Source: Bacteroidales bacterium
Lineage (GTDB): Bacteria > Bacteroidota > Bacteroidia > Bacteroidales > P3
Assembly: GCA_016292015.1 (NCBI GenBank)
Contig: JAEEZY010000003.1
Coordinates: forward strand, 16,073 to 80,072
Reading direction: 5' to 3'
Length of the DNA stretch: 64,000 nucleotides
Part shown: positions 43,628 through 51,587 of the stretch, piece after piece
Position numbering within the stretch: position 1 is the first letter of the stretch
Layout of the letters: every line of letters starts with the position of its first letter
Position numbers and translations under genes: made by a program
The notes under the pieces: model-generated
What the model was told of the DNA's origin: nothing
Databases searched by the model: none
Seen by the model: only the letters and a program-made list of their open reading frames with translations

Positions 43628-43665
43628 AAAAGCCGATGCGACATTATCGCATCGGCTTTTTACTT
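43628..43665. terminator. Strong stem-loop in a divergent gap
   Basis: Perfect 14-bp stem (AAAAGCCGATGCGA 43628-43641, TCGCATCGGCTTTT 43647-43660), 5-nt loop, T-rich on the plus side. Neither flanking gene ends here (prmA starts at 43435 minus, nrnA-like at 44423 plus), so it would close an unseen small transcript. Confidence 0.7.
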
Positions 43666-44340
43666 TTCTAACAAATATTGACATCGGTGTTCCTCTCGCC
43701 CAACCATACCACACGGTCACCCTTACACTTTTCCGACAACCAACTCGCCCACTTCAAACCCCGTACAAACCCTCACATCTCCCTCTGTTCCCCCTACAGA
43801 AACATTAGAGAAATAATACAGAATCAATAGAGACTTAATAGGGAAACATGTTTACCTAAACCAGCAACCGCCTAATAATCAACCGCTACAATTGTCTGCA
43901 AGATACCACATTTAAACGTAATAATAGGGTAATGCCGGATTCGGAAATCCAGGGAAATGTCGGATTTCCGAGTCGCCACAAGGGGGGCAAAGATACCGAA
44001 TTTGCTTAATGATTAGTATCGGATTGTTGCCCTTTATTTTATGTCGTATCGGAATTTGCTCATTATCATCTGGAAAAAGGGAGGATTGTTATCGGATTTG
44101 GAAATCCATGAAATGAGAATGTGGCGAATTACAAATCCGCCACAACAGAATGTGGCGGATTGCAAGTCCGCCACAACGGAATTATCCACACTCGCAGATG
44201 TCCAAGGTTAATTAGATGGCATGATTACGGTACACTTCGGTCGGAACAAAATCGCAGCATTATCATTGATCGGCAAAGTGTTGCAAAGGAATTGCGAATA
44301 TTTATCAACAACCGGTGAGGGAAATGGTTTTTTGTCAAAA
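43666..44340. other. Gene-free stretch with palindromic repeats
   Basis: No credible gene. 43931-43980 carries TGCCGGATT/GGAAATCC and TCGGATTTCCGA strings. 44121-44143 and 44151-44174 are two tandem palindromes (GTGGCGAATT/AATCCGCCAC and TGTGGCGGATT/TCCGCCACA). A -7 box TATCTTTG for the next gene lies at 44349-44356. Confidence 0.7.
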
Positions 44341-44422
44341 AAAGTGAGTATCTTTGCAGAATCCATGTCCCCAAAAATGATGGGGTTGGTATAGTGTGTA
44401 TGGTATTGAAGATTAGACCGTA

Positions 44423-45439
44423 ATGATAGAACTGAAGGATAGTGACATTGTGGTTTTCCGCTCGCTGATCGAGGGGGCAAAGTCGATTGCGCTGGTTTCG
44501 CACACGAATGCCGACGGCGACGCGATGGGTTCGTTGCTGGGCACGAGACGTGTGGTCGAGGCTCACTCGAAGGCGAAAATCACCATGATGCTCCCCTCCC
44601 CTCGCCCGAAGGTATTCGCCTATCTGCCCGGATATGACGACATACTCGAGGACTCGGAGAACCACGACGAGTGCTGCAAGGCGCTTATGGTGGCTGACCT
44701 TATCATTGCGGTGGATTTGAACAACGCCTCGAGGGTGGACAACCTGGGGCAGGCGCTTGTCGAGTCGAAGGCTCACAAGGTGCTGATTGACCATCACCAC
44801 TCGCCGGACAGCGAGCTGTTTCACGTGCTGTTCTCGATACCGGAGTTTTCGTCGGCTTGCGAGCTGACCTACTGGCTTTTCGCTCGGATGTACGGCGAGG
44901 ACGCTATTGACAGAGACACGGCGAGATGCCTGTATTCGGGGATATGCACCGACACGGGCTTTTTCGCCTACAGCTGCGAGAGCCCCTCGGTGTATGAGGC
45001 GGCAGGACGGCTGGTGGCAAGGGACATCGACCCGGCGGGCATCCACGACGAGATATCGAACTGCTTCAGCATCGCGAGGATGCGCTTCTACGGCTTTGCG
45101 CTGAGCGAGCGGCTGGTGATAATGGACGACGTGAAAGCCGCCTACTTCTTCTTCTCGCTCGACGACCAACGGAAGTTCGGAGTGGAACCGCAGGATATGG
45201 AGGGATTGGTGAACTACACGCTGATGATGAAAGAGATAGAGGTTGGTGTGCTGATGAGAGAGGAGCCGACGAGGGTGAAGCTGTCGTTCAGGGCGAAAGG
45301 CGACTTTGACGTGAGCACCTTCGCCAACAAGCTGTTTGGCGGCGGAGGCCACACGAAGGCGGCGGGAGCGACAAGCTCGATGGGGTTTGAAGAGACGAGA
45401 GAATTCGTGGAACAGAAACTGAGAGAGGCTTTGGCATGA
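44423..45439 (+). CDS. DHH/DHHA1 phosphoesterase, NrnA-like
   Basis: Manganese-dependent enzyme that degrades short oligonucleotides and/or pAp, or cyclic dinucleotide products. 338 residues. Motifs: SHTNADGDAMGS (H27, D31, D33), VDLNNASR, the DHH signature LIDHHHSP (D123-H125), and the C-terminal DHHA1 motif GGGGHTKAAGA near 313. The cytoplasmic location fits the lack of a signal peptide. The stop overlaps the start of the next gene by 4 bp. The -7 box TATCTTTG is at 44349-44356. Confidence 0.93.
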   Translation: MIELKDSDIVVFRSLIEGAKSIALVSHTNADGDAMGSLLGTRRVVEAHSKAKITMMLPSPRPKVFAYLPGYDDILEDSENHDECCKALMVADLIIAVDLNNASRVDNLGQALVESKAHKVLIDHHHSPDSELFHVLFSIPEFSSACELTYWLFARMYGEDAIDRDTARCLYSGICTDTGFFAYSCESPSVYEAAGRLVARDIDPAGIHDEISNCFSIARMRFYGFALSERLVIMDDVKAAYFFFSLDDQRKFGVEPQDMEGLVNYTLMMKEIEVGVLMREEPTRVKLSFRAKGDFDVSTFANKLFGGGGHTKAAGATSSMGFEETREFVEQKLREALA

Positions 45440-45951
45440 CGAAACTTGCTCATACTTTTTTTTGCGTGGCAATACTGTCTTTCGCTTTCGGCTGCCACCG
45501 GCAACCGCCTGTGGTGAACGCTCCCGAGGAAGGACCCGACATCACACAGAACCTGGCCAACGCCAACCGCTATATCGTGGAGTCGGAAGAGACGCAGATA
45601 AACGCCTACGTCGAACGACGCCAATGGAACGTGCGACAAACCCAGACGGGCGTACGCATAAGCGAATACCAGGTCGGCAACGGCAAGAAAGTGGAGTGGG
45701 ATGAGCAGGTTGCCGTCGAATACAGCGTGTATGACCTCACTGGTGCCGTCATCTACGCTGGGGTGAAGGACACCGTTGTGGTGGGACGCCGCAAGCCCAC
45801 AGCTGGCCTTGACGCAGCTCTGCTGCAGCTTCACCACGGCTCCAAAGCCCATGTGATAGTACCCTCTAACGAAGCCTACGGCATGATTGGCGACGGCGAC
45901 CGGATTACAAACAGAAAAGTGCTGATATACGAGCTGACGGTTTGCAGTTAG
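45436..45951 (+). CDS. FKBP-type peptidyl-prolyl isomerase lipoprotein (GldI-like)
   Basis: 171 residues. Lipobox FGC (Cys20). The FKBP fold covers the second half: GVRISEYQVGNGKKVEWDEQVAVEYSVY, AGLDAALLQLHHGSKAHVIVPSNEAYG. It should speed proline isomerisation of envelope proteins. The size and lipid anchor resemble GldI of gliding Bacteroidota, but the assignment is not certain. Coupled to the DHH gene by an ATGA overlap and followed by two larger FKBP lipoproteins. Confidence 0.85.
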   Translation: MTKLAHTFFCVAILSFAFGCHRQPPVVNAPEEGPDITQNLANANRYIVESEETQINAYVERRQWNVRQTQTGVRISEYQVGNGKKVEWDEQVAVEYSVYDLTGAVIYAGVKDTVVVGRRKPTAGLDAALLQLHHGSKAHVIVPSNEAYGMIGDGDRITNRKVLIYELTVCS

Positions 45952-46048
45952 AAAGCGGCTGTCTGACATACTTTTAACCCTTCAAGCGAACCAAAGACAC
46001 ACCAAGATATAAACAACACAACCGAATAGAAACAAAATAATCATAAAC

Positions 46049-46972
46049 ATGAAAAAGAACTTACTACTCTTCTCTATGGCGGCCGTATGCTGCCTGATTG
46101 TCGCCTCCTGCAACCGCGGCCCCAAACCCGACAAGGACGGCTTCTACACCGCTGAGAGCGGCTTGATGTACAAATTCATCGAGAAGAACGAAGATGCCCG
46201 TATGGTCGAGATGGACGACCTCCTCGAAGGCGAAATGGCCATCTACTTTGAAGGCGACACCCTCTTCAACAGCTTCGGGCACCCCGACGTGTTCACCCGC
46301 GTCGAAGACGACTGGTTCCAGGGTGGCCACAACGAAGCCTTCCTCATGATGCACGAAGGTGACCACGCCGTGTTCGGCATCGCCGCCGACTCGGTGGCCA
46401 AATTCCTTGAGCCCACACAGATGCCCCAAGGTTACAAACCCAACCAGAACATGCGCATCTACTATGACATCCATCTCACCCACATCCTCACAAAAGAGGA
46501 CATCGCCCAGCGCGAAGCTCAATACATGGCCGAGATGACAAAGATGCAGGAAGCCGAAACCGAACTCATCAAACAGTACATCGCCGACAACAAAATCACC
46601 GTCAAACCTACCGCAAGCGGCATGTATGTCGTCGTCAAGAAACCCGGTTCCGGCAAAAAAGCCGAAAACGGCAGCACCGTGAGTGTCTATTACGCTGGAC
46701 GTCTCCTTAACGGCAAACTCTTCGACACCAACATCGAGAGCGAGGCCCGAAAGGAAGGCCGCATGGGTGGACACTTCCAGCCATTTGCCTTTACTATCGG
46801 TCAGCGCTCGGTCATAAAAGGTTGGGAAGAAGGTATCACCGGCTTGAGCAAGGGCGCCAAAGCCACTCTCATCATCCCATCGAGCATGGCTTACGGTGCG
46901 AGCGGTGCCGGCAAAGACATACCTCCCTTCTCACCACTGGTGTTCGACGTGGAAATAGTGTCGGTGAACTAA
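46049..46972 (+). CDS. FKBP-type peptidyl-prolyl isomerase lipoprotein, two-domain
   Basis: 307 residues. Lipobox VASC (Cys20). The N-terminal domain (about 30-155) looks like a degenerate FKBP unit (GLMYKFIEKNEDARMVEMDDLL, then HEGDHAVFGIAADSVAKF). A helical spacer (155-190) leads to a complete C-terminal FKBP domain (GMYVVVKKPGSGKKAENGSTV to FSPLVFDVEIVSVN). Layout is Mip/FkpA-like: a chaperone of exported proteins. The next gene is a clear paralogue of the same length and domain order. Confidence 0.93.
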   Translation: MKKNLLLFSMAAVCCLIVASCNRGPKPDKDGFYTAESGLMYKFIEKNEDARMVEMDDLLEGEMAIYFEGDTLFNSFGHPDVFTRVEDDWFQGGHNEAFLMMHEGDHAVFGIAADSVAKFLEPTQMPQGYKPNQNMRIYYDIHLTHILTKEDIAQREAQYMAEMTKMQEAETELIKQYIADNKITVKPTASGMYVVVKKPGSGKKAENGSTVSVYYAGRLLNGKLFDTNIESEARKEGRMGGHFQPFAFTIGQRSVIKGWEEGITGLSKGAKATLIIPSSMAYGASGAGKDIPPFSPLVFDVEIVSVN

Positions 46973-47175
46973 TTTAAGTGATTAGTGATTAGTGAATTGA
47001 CGATAGAACCTGTCACCTTTTTAACTTTCAACCTTTTAAGCAAAGCGAACCTTTTTACCCCTTTCAACCTTTTAAGCAAAGCAAACCTTTTTAACTTTCA
47101 ACCTTTTCAACCCTTTAAGCGAAGCGAACCCTTTCAACCCTTTTAACCTTTTCAACCTTTAACCGAAGCGAACAA
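46973..47175. repeat. GTGATTA, CAACCTTTTAAGC and GCGAAGCGAACC repeats between FKBP genes
   Basis: 7-bp GTGATTA units (46979-46996) followed by many copies of ACCTTTTTAACTTTCAACC and TTTAAGCGAAGCGAACC in varied order up to the next start. No promoter box stands out. Confidence 0.85.
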
Positions 47176-47188
47176 AAAAACATCCAAT

Positions 47189-48106
47189 ATGAAACAAGTC
47201 ATTTATATTCTGTCCTGCGCCCTGTTGTGCGCATTTGTAGCCACTTCATGCAACCGCGGTCCCAAGTCCGACATCGAGGGTTTCCAGAAAACCGTAAGCG
47301 GCCTGCACTACCGTTTCATCTCACAGAACGCCAACGGTCGCCAGGTGGAAAAAGGCGACATGCTCAACGGCGAGATGCTGCTGAGGCTCGAGAACGACAC
47401 CCTCTTCTCAAACATTGGCGACCCGGCCAACCTGCTTGTCGTCTCCGACGGTCGCTTCGACGGCGACCTCTCCGAAGGTCTCCTGATGATGCACGAAGGC
47501 GACAAGGCGGTCTTTGCCATCGACGCCGACAAGATGGCCGCCCATCTTCAGCCCAACCAGATGCCCGCCTCCTACAAGAACGGCACAAACATGAAACTTT
47601 ATTACGAAGTAAACCTCCTGTCGGTCAAATCGGCCGACGAAATGGCCTCTGCCAAGAAGGAGTTTGAACAGAAGATGCAATCGATGAAGGACGAGCAGAA
47701 ACAGGCCCTGGATTCATATATAGCCGAAAACAACATCACCGCCACCCCGAACGACGACGGTCTATACGTCATAGTATCAAAGAAAGGCAACGGCCCGAAG
47801 GTCGAAGTTGGTCGCCGCATCAAGGTCGCCTACACCGGCTATCTACTCAACGGCACGATATTCGACTCCTCCAACAGTGACATCGCTCTGCAGAACAACC
47901 TTGAGCCTCACGACGCTTTGGAGTTCGTAGTCGGACAGGCCAACCTCATCAAAGGATGGGACGACGGTCTTATGGGGCTTGCCCAGGGCACCAAAGCAAA
48001 ACTCATCATCCCTGAAAACCTGGCATACGGTGCCAAGGGTGCCGGCGAAATGATTCCTCCATACGCCACCCTCATCTTCGACGTAGAAATACTGTCGGTG
48101 AACTAA
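47189..48106 (+). CDS. FKBP-type peptidyl-prolyl isomerase lipoprotein, paralogue
   Basis: 305 residues. Lipobox TSC (Cys20) followed by NRGPKSD, nearly the same as NRGPKPD in the gene before. N-terminal degenerate and C-terminal full FKBP domains as in its neighbour (GLYVIVSKKGNGPKVEVGRRI, then LIIPENLAYGAKGAGEMIPP, ending VEILSVN). The pair arose by duplication and has diverged. The terminator at 48126-48162 ends the unit. Confidence 0.93.
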   Translation: MKQVIYILSCALLCAFVATSCNRGPKSDIEGFQKTVSGLHYRFISQNANGRQVEKGDMLNGEMLLRLENDTLFSNIGDPANLLVVSDGRFDGDLSEGLLMMHEGDKAVFAIDADKMAAHLQPNQMPASYKNGTNMKLYYEVNLLSVKSADEMASAKKEFEQKMQSMKDEQKQALDSYIAENNITATPNDDGLYVIVSKKGNGPKVEVGRRIKVAYTGYLLNGTIFDSSNSDIALQNNLEPHDALEFVVGQANLIKGWDDGLMGLAQGTKAKLIIPENLAYGAKGAGEMIPPYATLIFDVEILSVN

Positions 48107-48125
48107 TGGGCAAAAGCAGCTGTCA

Positions 48126-48163
48126 AAAAGAGGATAGCCCACTTTTATCACTATCCTCTTTTG
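48126..48163 (+). terminator. Intrinsic terminator after the FKBP genes
   Basis: 12-bp perfect stem (AAAAGAGGATAG 48126-48137, CTATCCTCTTTT 48151-48162). It overlaps a false upstream extension of adk. Confidence 0.85.
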
Positions 48164-48208
48164 AACCGTTCAAGCAAAGAAATCATAAAAAAACATCATC
48201 ACTCTCCA

Positions 48209-48766
48209 ATGAAAAACATAGTAATTTTCGGCGCTCCCGGTGCCGGCAAAGGCACTCAGTCTGATTTCTTGGTTGAAAAATACAACCTCAACCACATATC
48301 CACTGGAGACCTGCTCCGAAAAGAGATAGCCGACCAAACCGAACTCGGCAAACGCATCAAGAGCATCATGGACAGCGGCTCGCTGGTAAGCGACGACATC
48401 GTGGTCGAGATGATTGACAACGCTATCGCCAAGAGTGACCGCGGTATGCTCTTCGACGGATTCCCTCGCAACATCAAGCAGGCTGAAACCCTCGACAATA
48501 TCATGAGGAAGCACGGACGCGAAATCACCTGCATGGTGTCTCTCGACGTACCTCGTGAAGAGCTCATTCGACGCATGCTCGAACGTGCCAAGACCAGTGG
48601 CCGCAGCGACGATAACGAGCAGACCATAAAACACCGTCTCGAAGAATACGAACGCCAAACCAAGCCCGTTGCAGACTACTACAAGCAACAGAACAAACTG
48701 ATTGCCATCAACGGACTCGGAAAAATCCAAGACATCGCCGCCAACATAGCAAACGCCATAGGTTAA
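48209..48766 (+). CDS. adk: Adenylate kinase
   Basis: Interconverts ATP + AMP and 2 ADP. 185 residues from the ATG at 48209, which starts directly before the P-loop (IVIFGAPGAGKGTQ). A start 48 bp earlier would fall inside the previous terminator stem. AMP-binding HISTGDLLR, LFDGFPRN and the Arg-rich RRMLERAKTSGRSDDN are present. The LID is the short form without a zinc site, as is normal in Bacteroidota. It lies 64 bp before obgE in the same direction. Confidence 0.97.
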   Translation: MKNIVIFGAPGAGKGTQSDFLVEKYNLNHISTGDLLRKEIADQTELGKRIKSIMDSGSLVSDDIVVEMIDNAIAKSDRGMLFDGFPRNIKQAETLDNIMRKHGREITCMVSLDVPREELIRRMLERAKTSGRSDDNEQTIKHRLEEYERQTKPVADYYKQQNKLIAINGLGKIQDIAANIANAIG

Positions 48767-48830
48767 TCCCAAATAACGGCAACGGATATCCACTCTCCAA
48801 CAACCTTTCAAGCGAAGCGCCCCTTAAATC

Positions 48831-49829
48831 ATGAACTCCAATTTCGTCGATTACGTTAAAGTGTATGTCCGCTCCGGAAAAGGCGGTGCAGGATCAGCCC
48901 ACCTGCTTCGTGTCAAATACAACGCCAAGGCTGGTCCTGACGGGGGTGACGGCGGTCGGGGGGGGCACGTCATTCTGCGTGGCAACACCCAACGCTGGAC
49001 ACTCCTGCACCTCAAGTACACCAAGCACGTCTTTGCTGAAGACGGACAAAACGGTGGCGATAATCTGAGGACAGGTCGTCAAGGTGCCGATCAGATACTT
49101 GATGTGCCTCTGGGATGTGTCTGCCGTGACGCCGATACGGATGAAGTCATTGGCGAGGTGACAGAGGACGGCGAGCAACTCATCATAGCCCGTGGTGGTC
49201 GTGGAGGTTTGGGCAACGACCACTTCAAGTCGGCCACCAACCAGACACCACGCTACGCACAACCTGGCGAGCCCGCAGTCGAGCGCACCATCATCATCGA
49301 GCTGAAGATGCTCGCCGATGTCGGCCTGGTGGGATTCCCGAACGCCGGCAAATCGACGCTTCTCAGCGCAGTGTCAGCTGCGAGACCTGAGATAGCAGAT
49401 TATCCATTCACAACGCTGGTGCCTAATTTGGGCATTGTGAAATACCAAGACGACCAGTCGTTCTGTATTGCCGACATTCCGGGAATCATCGAAGGTGCCA
49501 GCCAAGGGAAAGGACTTGGACTGCGATTCCTGCGTCATATCGAGCGCAACTCGATATTGTTGTTCATGGTAAGCTGCGAACAGCTCAACATCAAGAAAGA
49601 ATACGAGATCCTGCTTGGTGAACTAAAGATCTACAGCCCAGAACTGCTTGACAAACAGCGTCTCCTCGCCGTCACCAAATGCGACATGCTCGACGAGTCT
49701 ATGATGAACCAACTGAAGGGGCACCTGCCGGATGACGTCGAATGTATCTTCATCAGTTCAGTGAGCGGCCTCAACATGCAGCATTTGAAAGACCGCATCT
49801 TCGCTATGCTTAACAAGCCAGCCGGATGA
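48831..49829 (+). CDS. obgE: GTPase Obg/CgtA
   Basis: Essential GTPase of late 50S ribosome assembly and stress control. 332 residues. Gly-rich N-terminal Obg fold ([29 protein letters not shown] and on to [19 protein letters not shown], 1-158), then the G domain with GFPNAGKS (P-loop), [12 protein letters not shown] (switch I), [10 protein letters not shown] (G3) and TKCD (G4). No C-terminal OCT domain, as usual in this phylum. The stop overlaps the PAP2 gene by 4 bp. Confidence 0.97.
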   Translation: MNSNFVDYVKVYVRSGKGGAGSAHLLRVKYNAKAGPDGGDGGRGGHVILRGNTQRWTLLHLKYTKHVFAEDGQNGGDNLRTGRQGADQILDVPLGCVCRDADTDEVIGEVTEDGEQLIIARGGRGGLGNDHFKSATNQTPRYAQPGEPAVERTIIIELKMLADVGLVGFPNAGKSTLLSAVSAARPEIADYPFTTLVPNLGIVKYQDDQSFCIADIPGIIEGASQGKGLGLRFLRHIERNSILLFMVSCEQLNIKKEYEILLGELKIYSPELLDKQRLLAVTKCDMLDESMMNQLKGHLPDDVECIFISSVSGLNMQHLKDRIFAMLNKPAG

Positions 49830-50440
49830 TAGACCGACTCACGGCGTGGGATTCAGACGCCCTGGTTTGGATAAACTCCCACAACACACCCCTCCTTGAC
49901 TGGATCATGTGGATTGCCAGCCAGCCGTTGTCGTTGGCATTGGTGCTACTGTCAGCCTTCTGTCTGCTCACCCTGCGCTATGAGCCACGCCGCTGGTGGG
50001 TCGTTTTACTTGCCGTTTTGCTGTGCATATTCCTGGCCGACCGCCTCTCTGTAATGGCATTCAAGGAGGTCTTCCATAGGCTCAGGCCTTGCCATGTGAT
50101 CGACAACCTGCACATGTTCCGCACCAATTGCGGAGGGCTCTATGGTTTTGTCTCCTCCCATGCCGCCAATGTTTTATCTATATCGTCCTTTTTCGTCGCT
50201 CGCTACTCTTGCCGCAAAAAGGCTTTCAGGGTCAGTCGTAGATGGCTCCCTGCAGTCCTGCTTACATTATGGGCGGCTCTTGTATGTTACAGCCGTCCAT
50301 ACCTCGGCAAACACTATCCTGGCGACGTCGTGTGCGGCGCTGTCCTTGGTATCCTTATAGGAATTGCAGTCCAATTCCTCGCTCGCTGGCTCGAAACGCA
50401 CCTCCCCTCCTCACGCCCTACACCTTCCGACATACAATAA
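49826..50440 (+). CDS. PAP2 family membrane phosphatase
   Basis: 204 residues with five to six membrane spans. The acid-phosphatase motifs are complete: K-x6-RP (K80, R87, P88), SSH (110-112, the catalytic His region) and SR-x5-H-x3-D (S155, R156, H162, D166). It probably dephosphorylates undecaprenyl pyrophosphate or a phospholipid at the outer face of the inner membrane. Which substrate cannot be read from sequence. Translationally coupled to obgE (ATGA). Confidence 0.9.
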   Translation: MIDRLTAWDSDALVWINSHNTPLLDWIMWIASQPLSLALVLLSAFCLLTLRYEPRRWWVVLLAVLLCIFLADRLSVMAFKEVFHRLRPCHVIDNLHMFRTNCGGLYGFVSSHAANVLSISSFFVARYSCRKKAFRVSRRWLPAVLLTLWAALVCYSRPYLGKHYPGDVVCGAVLGILIGIAVQFLARWLETHLPSSRPTPSDIQ

Positions 50441-50466
50441 ATACAATCTCCGAACGTTTCCATATT

Positions 50467-51456
50467 ATGAGAAAAAATCTAATGTTCGTCTTCTTGCTTG
50501 CCATCCTGGGCTGTGCACAGGCCCAGGACAAAGCGGTTATGGGCAACTATCAGTCCCAGCTACAGCAAATTTTTGAAAAAGTGCAGAACGCACCTACCGA
50601 CAATGAACGCTACCTTGCCAACGAACAGGCACTTGAACTTTTCAGCCAAGCCTTCGAGGTTGAGGACTCGCAGAAGTGGAACTGGCAGTTTTCCAACTAT
50701 GTGTCCGTACTCCGTTCTGCCGACAAGGTGTTCACCATCATCACATGGCCCGTAGTCAAGGACAACGGCGAATATGAGTGTTTCGGCTTCGTGCAGAGCA
50801 AGGGCGAGGACTCTGACGGCGACGAGGAATGGCACGTGTATGCGCTGCATGACATGAGCGACGAGATAATCAACCGCGAGGAATCGCTGCTCGACCCCGA
50901 CAGCTGGCTGGGCTCGGTTTACCAAGAACTCATACAGACCTCTTTCGAGGGCAAGAACTACTACACCCTGCTTGGATGGAACGGATGCTCGATGCTCACC
51001 CAGCGCAAGGTGATCGAACCTATCACCATAAACAGCCGCACGGGCAAGCCTCAGTTCGGCCAGGCGCTCTTCCGTCGCGACAAGAACCGTCGCCGCATCG
51101 TGCTGGAATACAACAAGGAAGCCATGGTCAACCTCAACTACGAGCAGCAGCTGAGTATCTCGAAAGAGAACGTGCGTGTGAAGAAAGACGGGCGTATGGT
51201 CAGCTCGCAGGTGAGCCACGAAACCAAGGAGCAGATGATCATCTTCGACGAGCTGGAGCCTCAGGTGGCCGGCATGGATGGTCTTTTCCAATACTATGTA
51301 CCCTCGGGACGCGAGATGGCCTACGTGTTTGTCAACGGCCGCTGGGAGCAGCGCGAAGACGCTCAGGGCCGCCTCACCGACAAGAAACTGAACAAAGAAT
51401 TCAAACCTATTGAAAAAAAGAAACCGGCCTACCAGACGATAGAGTCGGAAAAGTGA
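50467..51456 (+). CDS. Exported Bacteroidales protein of unknown function
   Basis: 329 residues from the ATG at 50467. An in-frame extension upstream runs antisense-like through the PAP2 gene and is rejected. The signal peptide ends GCAQAQD and could be cut by SPase I after AQA or at the Cys as a lipoprotein. The mature protein is mixed helix/strand with no known motif. KWNWQFSNYVSVLRSADKVFTIITWPVV and YYTLLGWNGCSMLTQRKVIEPI are the most structured-looking parts. I recall similar hypothetical proteins in gut Bacteroidales. It begins 26 bp after the PAP2 stop. Confidence 0.75.
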   Translation: MRKNLMFVFLLAILGCAQAQDKAVMGNYQSQLQQIFEKVQNAPTDNERYLANEQALELFSQAFEVEDSQKWNWQFSNYVSVLRSADKVFTIITWPVVKDNGEYECFGFVQSKGEDSDGDEEWHVYALHDMSDEIINREESLLDPDSWLGSVYQELIQTSFEGKNYYTLLGWNGCSMLTQRKVIEPITINSRTGKPQFGQALFRRDKNRRRIVLEYNKEAMVNLNYEQQLSISKENVRVKKDGRMVSSQVSHETKEQMIIFDELEPQVAGMDGLFQYYVPSGREMAYVFVNGRWEQREDAQGRLTDKKLNKEFKPIEKKKPAYQTIESEK

Positions 51457-51587
51457 AATGCTATTGCTTTAATGCTTGATTGCGCTATTGCTTGAGTAGC
51501 TGACGCGGTTTACACTCAATCATTCTTGGCCGAGCCAAGCGGCAAAGCCGATAGCAAGCAATTCAAACAATCAGGCGCTTAAGGAAA
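51457..51587. repeat. 8-bp ATTGCTTG/CAATCAAG-type repeats before dxs
   Basis: ATGCTTGATTGCGCTATTGCTTG (about 51471-51495, split by variants) and, on the other arm, AGCAAGCAATTCAAACAATCA (51556-51575). The two arms run in opposite directions and could pair. This is the same family that occurs inside dxs 950 bp downstream. Confidence 0.8.

Noticed and set aside
44121..44318. 65-residue plus-strand frame
   Set aside because: Its first half is encoded by palindromic repeats and it has no family resemblance.
50242..50466. 75-residue upstream extension of the exported protein
   Set aside because: It overlaps the PAP2 gene in another frame. A clear signal peptide starts at the ATG at 50467.
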